A DNA stretch of 38,136 bases from Mesorhizobium amorphae. GTDB lineage: Bacteria > Pseudomonadota > Alphaproteobacteria > Rhizobiales > Rhizobiaceae. The stretch is taken from contig QFNI01000037.1 in assembly GCA_003240775.1 (NCBI GenBank), positions 1-38,136 on the forward strand. The letters run 5' to 3'. Below the pieces are notes generated by a model. It did not search any database. It worked only from the letters and a program-made list of their open reading frames with translations, and was not told where the DNA came from. This document shows, in pieces, positions 32,671 to 38,136 of this stretch; position 1 is the stretch's first letter; each line of letters opens with the position of its first letter. Both the position numbers and the translations under genes were made by a program.

Positions 32671-34002
32671 TCAGGCAGCCCTCGGCAGCAGCGGCAGGTT
32701 CGTGTCCAGGAAGTCGTCGAAGGCTGCGACGAAGCCGGCCGCCTCCTTCTCCCCGAACGGCAGCGACAGCGCCAGCATGCCGCGCGGCGTCACGTGCTGA
32801 CCGCGCAGCATCATCTCGACATGGTAGAGTTCAAGCAACTTGTGGTCTGCGGCGTCAAGCGGCCCGGGCGTGTGGACGGGTCCGGAAACGAAGTGGATCG
32901 CCATCAGCGAGCCGCGACCCAGCACCGTGCCGGCAACGCCTCGGCTGGCGAAGGACTGATTGAGGGCTTCCCGCAGCCGATCGCCTTGGGTGTTGACCCT
33001 CGCACTCGCCTCCTGGCTCAGCACCTTGGTGAAGCCCGCCAGACCCCCGGCCATGCTGATGATGTTGTTGTTGAATGTCCCGCCATGGGAAAAGGCTTTC
33101 GGGCGCGATGGGTCGAAGCGGTCCATGATGTCTGTGCGCCCGCCGAAGCATCCGAAGCTCGCACCGCCGCCCAAATATTTCCCGAGCGTCACCAGGTCGG
33201 GATTGATGCCATGCTCGCCGTGCAAGCCGCGATAGGCCAGCCGGGACGTCATCACTTCGTCGAAGACGAGCAGCGCCCCGATCTCCCGCGTTGTTTCGCG
33301 CAGGGCCGAAAGGAACTCGAAGGATGCGGGAATGCAACCGCCGCCGCCGAGCATCGGCTCCAGGATCACGGCGGCGATGGTATCGGCATTTGCGCGCAGC
33401 AGCGCGCGCGTGCCCTCGACGTCGTTGTAGTCGGCGAAGAGAAACGGAAACGGCAGGTTCAGGATGGACCCGCCATGGGTGAAAGTCAGGACTCCGCCGT
33501 GATAGCCCTCACGGAACACGACGATCTTCTCGCGGCCTGTCACCGCGCGCGCGGCGGACAGTGCCATGATGTTGGCTTCAGTGCCGGAATTGCAGAAGCG
33601 CACGCGCTCGATAGCCGGAAAGCGGTCCACGATCGCTTCTGCATAGGTCGCTTCGAAGCGGTTGGGCGCCCCCAGGCCGATGCCGCCCTGGATGACTTCG
33701 ATCATCGCAGCTGCGATCGTGGCATCCGAATGGCCGTAGAGCCCTGCGCTGTATTCGGCGACCAGATCCACATAATGGTGGCCATCGAGATCCTCGACCC
33801 GGCATCCTTCTCCGCCGATCAGGGTCAACGGGAAGGGTCGGTACCACAGAACCGCACGTGTGTTACCGCCCGGCAGGAAAGCCGCCGCGTCCTGATGGCG
33901 CGCGAGGCTTTTGGGGTTTTGCGCGGTGAAGCGAGCATGAGCTTCTGCGATCACGGCATTCAGACTGGAATTGCGGGGAGCATGTGCGACAGATGACGTC
34001 AT
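32671..34002 (-). CDS. Class III aminotransferase / glutamate-1-semialdehyde aminomutase-like PLP enzyme
   Basis: A 443-residue PLP enzyme of fold type I, class III. Typical segments are FLPGGNTRAV near the N terminus, CNSGTEANIMALSAARA for phosphate binding, FREGYHGG for stacking on the cofactor, and LLVFDEVMTSR with the Asp that contacts the pyridine nitrogen. The Schiff-base Lys is in VTLGKYLGGG. It resembles glutamate-1-semialdehyde aminomutases but is not in a heme gene context. With the importer and the M20 hydrolase around it, transamination of an imported amino compound is more likely. It is the first gene of the minus-strand operon; ATG 34002 overlaps the upstream palindrome. Confidence 0.9.
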   Translation of the reverse strand: MTSSVAHAPRNSSLNAVIAEAHARFTAQNPKSLARHQDAAAFLPGGNTRAVLWYRPFPLTLIGGEGCRVEDLDGHHYVDLVAEYSAGLYGHSDATIAAAMIEVIQGGIGLGAPNRFEATYAEAIVDRFPAIERVRFCNSGTEANIMALSAARAVTGREKIVVFREGYHGGVLTFTHGGSILNLPFPFLFADYNDVEGTRALLRANADTIAAVILEPMLGGGGCIPASFEFLSALRETTREIGALLVFDEVMTSRLAYRGLHGEHGINPDLVTLGKYLGGGASFGCFGGRTDIMDRFDPSRPKAFSHGGTFNNNIISMAGGLAGFTKVLSQEASARVNTQGDRLREALNQSFASRGVAGTVLGRGSLMAIHFVSGPVHTPGPLDAADHKLLELYHVEMMLRGQHVTPRGMLALSLPFGEKEAAGFVAAFDDFLDTNLPLLPRAA

Positions 34003-34012
34003 TCGATCAAAT
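34001..34012. promoter_or_regulatory. Probable GntR operator, copy 1 (aminotransferase side)
   Basis: ATTCGATCAAAT differs at one position from the perfect palindrome at 34085-34096. It overlaps the first two bases of the aminotransferase start codon. Its distance from the other copy is 84 bases start to start, or about eight helical turns. Binding by the GntR regulator encoded nearby is inferred. Confidence 0.5.
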
Positions 34013-34056
34013 CCAGGCTATGAAATCCAAGTGAACGACATCATCACGATTTTCGG

Positions 34057-34084
34057 TTGCGTATCAATCCAATCGGAGTATGAA
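34057..34084 (+). promoter_or_regulatory. Candidate promoter for the binding-protein operon
   Basis: TTGCGT (34057-34062), a 16-base spacer and TATGAA (34079-34084) form a plausible sigma-70-type promoter. It is 39 bases before the binding-protein start. The palindrome at 34085-34096 begins directly after the -10 element, over the expected transcription start, a typical repressor position. Confidence 0.4.
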
Positions 34085-34096
34085 ATTTGATCAAAT
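34085..34096. promoter_or_regulatory. Probable GntR operator, copy 2 (binding-protein side)
   Basis: ATTTGATCAAAT is a perfect 12-base palindrome. It sits between the candidate -10 element and the binding-protein gene. FCD-type GntR regulators bind short palindromes of this size, and the regulator gene is in the divergent operon. A near-copy lies at 34001-34012. Confidence 0.55.
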
Positions 34097-34123
34097 ATGA
34101 GTTTTAAGCAAAAGGAGAGTGGA

Positions 34124-35170
34124 ATGGCAGTGCGTGCAATTGCGATGTCGGCGATAGCGCTCCTCGCCGGAGTGGGGCTCGCTCGGGCGGCCGACCCGAT
34201 CACGGTCGTGGGGTGGGGCGGCAACTGGGATAAGGCGTATCGGGAGGGTGTCTGGGCCCCCTACGAGGCCGAGACAGGCATTCCGGTGGTGCAGGAGGAA
34301 TGGGGTGGTGAACTCGCCAAGATCCGTGCCCAGGTGCAGTCCGGCAACATCACCTATGATCTGGTCTCGCCGGAAGCGCCGAGCGTCGAGATCGGCTGTG
34401 CCGAAGGTCTGTTCGTGAAGTTGACGCCGGAGATCACGGGCGATCCTTCCAAATATCTGCCGGGCACCATCCACGAGTGCGGCGTCGCGTCCGACACCTG
34501 GGCCACCATCCTGGCCTACAACGCCGATGCGATCAAAGGTGAGGGCCCGCAGAGCTGGGCCGATTTCTGGAACGTGGAGAAGTTCCCCGGCAAGCGCGGG
34601 ATGCTCGCGCAGGCCCAGTACACTCTCGAGAACGCCATGATGGCAGACGGTGTGCCTGCCGATCAGGTCTATGTCGAGTTGCGCAAGCCCGGCGGCGTCG
34701 ATCGCGCCTTCGCCATGCTCGACAAGATCAAGCCGCATGTCGTCTGGTGGTCGAGCTCGACGCAGTCGATGCAGAACCTCGACAGCGGAGAGGTCGTGAT
34801 GACCGACCAGTACAACGCCCGCGTCACCAACGACATCGTCAACGAGAAGAAGAACTACAAGATCGTCTGGCAGGCCGGCTATTTCTACGGCACGGACATG
34901 TGGTCTGTGGTGAAGGGTGCGCCGCGCGAGAAAGAGGCGCTCGACCTCTTGAAGTGGTTCTCGGAGCCCGAGCACCAGGCAGGGTTCTCCAAGCTCTATG
35001 CCTATGGCACGGGCCGGGTGGAAGCCGTCGACTTCGTTCCTGCGGAGTGGCAGAAGAATCTCCCCACTTCCCCTGAACATGCGAAGTTCGGCGCAAGCTA
35101 CGACAATGCGTTCTGGGTCGAGAACAAGGAAGCTCTGGAAGAGCGGTTCAAGGCTTGGCAGGCGCAGTGA
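34124..35170 (+). CDS. Spermidine/putrescine-type ABC substrate-binding protein
   Basis: A 348-residue periplasmic binding protein of the PotD/PotF-like type. A signal peptide covers about residues 1-22 (ending GLARA before ADPITVV). The mature start ITVVGWGGNWDKAYREGVWAPYEAETGIPVV and a NITYDLVSPEAPSVEIGCAEG segment match the family. Ligands in this group include polyamines, opines and other amino compounds. ATG 34124 follows an AAGGAG ribosome site. The stop overlaps the first permease start as GTGA. It is the first gene of the plus-strand operon. Confidence 0.94.
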   Translation: MAVRAIAMSAIALLAGVGLARAADPITVVGWGGNWDKAYREGVWAPYEAETGIPVVQEEWGGELAKIRAQVQSGNITYDLVSPEAPSVEIGCAEGLFVKLTPEITGDPSKYLPGTIHECGVASDTWATILAYNADAIKGEGPQSWADFWNVEKFPGKRGMLAQAQYTLENAMMADGVPADQVYVELRKPGGVDRAFAMLDKIKPHVVWWSSSTQSMQNLDSGEVVMTDQYNARVTNDIVNEKKNYKIVWQAGYFYGTDMWSVVKGAPREKEALDLLKWFSEPEHQAGFSKLYAYGTGRVEAVDFVPAEWQKNLPTSPEHAKFGASYDNAFWVENKEALEERFKAWQAQ

Positions 35171-36435
35171 CCACAGGTCCCGGCTCGATCGGCGCCGCAT
35201 TGCGCGGCGCCGGCTCCCGCCAAAGGCGGCAGGGCTGGCTGATGGCCCTGCTCGCCCTGCCGCTCCTGGTCTTCATCGTCGTCGTGTTCCTGTGGCCGGT
35301 CGGCAAGTTCCTCTCGCTGTCCTGGGACAATTCGGACATCGCCGACAACCTCGTCCGCACGAGCGTGGCGCTGTCCGACTGGACGGCGCGAGACCGGACG
35401 CCCGATGACGCCGTCTTCCGTGCACTGGTCGCGGACTTGGCGGATGCCAAGCACAACGGCCAGGACGGCGTGCTGGCGCAGCTCATCAACCAGCGTGTCG
35501 TCGGCACGCGTTTTCTGGTGATCAAGACCGCAACCGACGCTCAGGACGGAAAATTCGGCGCTGAACCTTCCAGGGCGGCGGTCCTTGCCGCCTATCCCGC
35601 CTGGGACAATCCCGCCCTTTGGAACGCCATCGCGCTCGATCGTGGCACCGTGACCGATCACTACCTGCTCGCCACCGTCGATCTCAAGCGCAACGCTGAC
35701 GGGTCCATCTCCTCCGTGCCGCCCGACCGGGCCATCTTCGTCGACATCCTGCTGCGCACCGTCTGGATCAGCGCGGTGGTCACGGTGGTCTGCGCCCTTC
35801 TGGCGCTGCCGCTTGCGCAGGCGATCGTGAGCGCGCCGCCGGGCTGGTCGCGCCTGATGTTCGCGCTCGTCCTGTTTCCCTTGTGGACCTCGCTTCTGGT
35901 GCGCACCATCGTATGGATCATCGTTCTCCAGAAGAACGGGCCCGTGAACGCCATGCTTGTGCTCACGGGACTGACAGACCAGCCGCTCAGCCTGATCTAC
36001 ACGCGCTTCTCGCTCTATGTGGCCATGGTGCAGGTGCTTCTGCCGATGATGGTGCTGTCGATCGTCTCGGTCATGCGGCGCGTGCCGCACACCTACATGC
36101 GGGCCGCCCTGTCACTGGGCGCGCCGTGGTTCACGGCATGGCGGCGCGTGCAATTGCCGTTGATCCTGCCGGGCATCCTGGCAGGGGGATCGATCGTCTT
36201 CGTGTTTGCGCTCGGCTTCTACATCACCCCGACGCTCGTCGGCGGGCCGGGCGACCAGATGATTTCGTCCTATATCGCCTTCTACACCAACACGACGCTG
36301 AACTGGGGCATGGCGGCCGCCTTGTCGCTGCAGCTCCTGCTGGTGCTGATCGTTGGCGGACTGCTGTTCTTCTCCGCGCGACGGCTCGCGGGAGGGCTGC
36401 TGCGATCAACGCCGCCGCCCGACGCGCCTGGCTGA
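35167..36435 (+). CDS. ABC permease, PotB-like, with enlarged periplasmic loop
   Basis: A 422-residue inner-membrane permease. After the first helix (LMALLALPLLVFIVVVFLW, about residues 24-42) there is a hydrophilic insert of roughly 130 residues before the remaining helices. The insert includes DWTARDRTPDDAVFRALVADL and a VDLKRNADGSISSVPPDRAI end. The C-terminal half is the usual core, with an SLGAPWFTAWRRVQLPLILPGI EAA-type loop that docks on the ATPase. Ordinary PotB proteins are about 280 residues; longer forms with this loop occur in other PotB-like permeases. GTG 35167 overlaps the binding-protein stop, and the stop overlaps the next start as TGATG. Confidence 0.9.
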   Translation: MTTGPGSIGAALRGAGSRQRRQGWLMALLALPLLVFIVVVFLWPVGKFLSLSWDNSDIADNLVRTSVALSDWTARDRTPDDAVFRALVADLADAKHNGQDGVLAQLINQRVVGTRFLVIKTATDAQDGKFGAEPSRAAVLAAYPAWDNPALWNAIALDRGTVTDHYLLATVDLKRNADGSISSVPPDRAIFVDILLRTVWISAVVTVVCALLALPLAQAIVSAPPGWSRLMFALVLFPLWTSLLVRTIVWIIVLQKNGPVNAMLVLTGLTDQPLSLIYTRFSLYVAMVQVLLPMMVLSIVSVMRRVPHTYMRAALSLGAPWFTAWRRVQLPLILPGILAGGSIVFVFALGFYITPTLVGGPGDQMISSYIAFYTNTTLNWGMAAALSLQLLLVLIVGGLLFFSARRLAGGLLRSTPPPDAPG

Positions 36436-37211
36436 TGTATGCCTTTGCAGTGCTGATGCTCGGCTTTCTGCTCCTGCCGCTGCTCGTTATCGTGCCGATG
36501 TCGTTCACCAGCGGCACCTCGCTCGTTTTTCCGACGCCGGGCTGGTCGCTGCGCTGGTACCGCGAGCTTGTCGCAGACCCTCGATGGTTTGCTTCCTTCT
36601 GGACCTCAATGGTGATCGCCTTGTCGACCACGGCGCTGTCCTGCCTGCTCGGCATTCCCGCAGCGATCGGACTTGCCTGGGGAACATTTCCCGGCAAGCG
36701 ATTGCTCTACGTCCTCGTGATGACCCCGCTCGTGATGCCGGTGGTGATCGTGGGTGTCGCAGCCTTCTCGTTCTTTGCGACCCTCGGGCTGGTGGGCAGC
36801 CGAATATCCATCATCCTGGTGCACACCGCCATGGCGGTTCCCGTGATGGTCACCACCGTCGTTGCCAGCCTCGCCTCGTTCGACAGGACGCTGATCCGGG
36901 CCGCGGCTTCGCTGGGCGCGGGCCGCATGCGGACCTTCTTCAAGGTCCTGTTGCCGTTGATCGCGCCGGGCGTTGTGACGGGCGCGATCATCTCCTTCAT
37001 CATCTCGTTCGATGAGGTTGTCGTGGCGAGCTTCCTGTCGGTCGCCTCCGAGCGCACATTGCCGCGCATGATCTTCTCGGGTGTCCGCGAATCCGTGAGC
37101 CCTGCGATCGCATCCGTTGCCGTCCTCCTCATTCTTTTCTCCGCGCTGCTGCTCGGTGCCATCGGTTGGCTGCAATCGCGATCGGAGCGCCTGCGCAGGA
37201 GCGCTGCATGA
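36435..37211 (+). CDS. ABC permease, PotC-like
   Basis: A 258-residue permease with about six helices. It begins MYAFAVLMLGFLLLPLLVIVPMSF and has the core YVLVMTPLVMPVVIVGVAAF, then the ATPase-docking loop AAASLGAGRMRTFFKVLLPLIAPGV, a standard PotC motif. With the PotB-like protein it forms the membrane channel of the importer. ATG 36435 overlaps the preceding stop codon. The frame extends upstream without a normal start codon nearby. The stop overlaps the M20 gene as ATGA. Confidence 0.92.
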   Translation: MYAFAVLMLGFLLLPLLVIVPMSFTSGTSLVFPTPGWSLRWYRELVADPRWFASFWTSMVIALSTTALSCLLGIPAAIGLAWGTFPGKRLLYVLVMTPLVMPVVIVGVAAFSFFATLGLVGSRISIILVHTAMAVPVMVTTVVASLASFDRTLIRAAASLGAGRMRTFFKVLLPLIAPGVVTGAIISFIISFDEVVVASFLSVASERTLPRMIFSGVRESVSPAIASVAVLLILFSALLLGAIGWLQSRSERLRRSAA

Positions 37212-38136
37212 ATCTCGTTCCCGCCGTCCGGCAGATCGAAACGGAGATGAGAAGCTGGCGCCGCCACCTTCACTCCCACCCGGAACTGGGTTTTGAGGAG
37301 CACGAGACAGCGCGGTTCGTAGCCGACAAACTTCGCGGCTGGGGAATCGAGACCATCGAGGGCATCGGTCGGACCGGAGTGGTCGGCGTCCTGCGCGGAA
37401 GTGCGGGGCCCGGACGCAGCTTGGGCATCAGGGCCGACATGGATGCCCTGCCGATGACGGAGGCGCGCGCTCTTCCGCATGCCTCCCAGGCGCCGGGCCG
37501 CATGCATGCCTGCGGCCATGACGGCCACACCGCGATGCTCCTGGGCGCGGCCTGCGTGCTCGCCCGCCAACCGGATTTCGCCGGAACCGTGCACTTCATC
37601 TTCCAGCCGGCGGAAGAGGGGCTCGGGGGGGCGAAGGCAATGCTTGCGGATGGGCTCTTCGAGCGCTTTCCGTGTGACGAGATCTTCGCCCTGCACAATT
37701 CAGAGCGCCGGCTGGGCGAAGTCGTCATCTACGATGGAGCCGTGGCTGCGGCAGCCGACCGCTTCACCATAACCGTGCACGGACGAGGCGGCCATGCCGC
37801 CGTGCCCCACCTGGCGATCGATCCGATCCCAATCGCCGCACGGCTGCTGCTCGATCTCGAGGCCCTGCCCGGCAAGGTGACCGATGTCGCGTCGCCTGCC
37901 GTCGTCACCGTCGGATGCTTCAGAGCAGGCGAGGCCTTCAACACCATCCCGGACAAGGCGGAACTGGTCGGCACCGTGCGTTGCTTCGATCCCGCCGTGC
38001 GGGCCCGCCTGGAGGCAGCGATCCGCGGCCTTGCCACGGGACATGCCGAACTCCACGGCGCCCGTGCCAGCATCTGCTACGAAAGCCCGTTCTCGCCGAC
38101 GATCAACACGCCCGCTCAAGCCGAGATCATGGCGGC
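37208..38136 (+). CDS. M20-family amidohydrolase (hippurate hydrolase-like), cut by the window end
   Basis: The first 309 residues of an M20D amidohydrolase. The N terminus RRHLHSHPELGFEEHETA is diagnostic. Metal ligands are in GIRADMDALPM, HACGHDGHTAMLLGAA (Cys/His pair) and FQPAEEGLGGAKAML (Glu pair), followed by ALHN. A dimerisation domain starts near VHGRGGHAAVPHLAIDP. The family deacylates N-acyl amino acids, hippurate and indole-amino acid conjugates. Overlap with the permease stop (ATGA) puts it in the importer operon, so the imported compound is probably N-acylated. The C terminus, with the last metal ligand, lies beyond the window. Confidence 0.93.
   Translation, partial: MNLVPAVRQIETEMRSWRRHLHSHPELGFEEHETARFVADKLRGWGIETIEGIGRTGVVGVLRGSAGPGRSLGIRADMDALPMTEARALPHASQAPGRMHACGHDGHTAMLLGAACVLARQPDFAGTVHFIFQPAEEGLGGAKAMLADGLFERFPCDEIFALHNSERRLGEVVIYDGAVAAAADRFTITVHGRGGHAAVPHLAIDPIPIAARLLLDLEALPGKVTDVASPAVVTVGCFRAGEAFNTIPDKAELVGTVRCFDPAVRARLEAAIRGLATGHAELHGARASICYESPFSPTINTPAQAEIMA

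Noticed and set aside
32617..33996. Plus-strand open frame (459 codons) opposite the aminotransferase gene
   Set aside because: The minus-strand PLP enzyme has all its motifs; the antisense frame shows none.
32671..34002. Annotation as hemL (glutamate-1-semialdehyde aminomutase for heme)
   Set aside because: It shares the family but lies in a transporter/GntR/amidohydrolase cluster with no heme genes.

Overview
The window is high-GC DNA of alphaproteobacterial type, most likely Hyphomicrobiales (rhizobia/Phyllobacteriaceae-like). This is inferred from the two organic-acid/polyamine-type ABC uptake systems with LysR and GntR/FCD regulators, the alphaproteobacterial style of the degraded DNA methylase, and the IS5, IS3 and IS66 fragments typical of these genomes. 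I see no rRNA, tRNA, CRISPR array or replication origin.

Layout. (1) 1-5577: the tail of an ABC-type ATPase, a VOC protein, a DUF899 thioredoxin-fold protein, a DeoR repressor divergent from a Nudix hydrolase plus small nucleoside-transferase-like gene pair, a TetR regulator and a PiuC/YbiX-type Fe(II)/2-oxoglutarate dioxygenase. (2) 5605-11240: a 1176-residue autotransporter and a secreted gamma-glutamyltransferase. (3) 11342-12340: decayed mobile DNA, namely an IS5-family transposase fragment, a frameshifted DNA methylase and a possible DUF5681 remnant. (4) 12478-29114: a compact catabolic island. One operon carries SDR, FAH-family hydrolase, a 2-TM small protein, FAD dehydrogenase, type II dehydroquinase-like enzyme and aldehyde dehydrogenase. 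A LysR gene converges on its end. Divergent from LysR is a second operon with CoA transferase, HMG-CoA lyase, hydratase-like FAH-fold enzyme, a complete branched-chain-amino-acid-type ABC importer (with a fused permease-ATPase), GMC oxidoreductase and D-2-hydroxyacid dehydrogenase. (5) 29248-30163: a second graveyard with IS3 and IS66 pieces on both strands. (6) 30292-38136: a PotABCD-type importer with GntR regulator, class III aminotransferase, thioesterase and M20 amidohydrolase, arranged around a divergent promoter with two matching palindromes.

How the parts work together. The island in (4) has its own importer, regulator and about ten enzymes that chain plausibly: alcohol oxidation (GMC), aldehyde oxidation (ALDH), CoA activation (CaiB/BaiF type), and retro-Claisen-type cleavage (HMG-CoA lyase), preceded by ring- or chain-processing steps (SDR, flavin dehydrogenase, dehydroquinase-like dehydratase, two FAH-fold enzymes). 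The substrate is unknown to me. The dehydroquinase homolog keeps the catalytic Arg/Tyr pair but has changed substrate-pocket residues, so an unusual cyclic or hydroxy-acid substrate is likely. The island lies between two zones of decayed insertion sequences, consistent with acquisition by transfer. The cluster in (6) looks like uptake of an N-acylated amino compound followed by deacylation and transamination, under a local GntR repressor.
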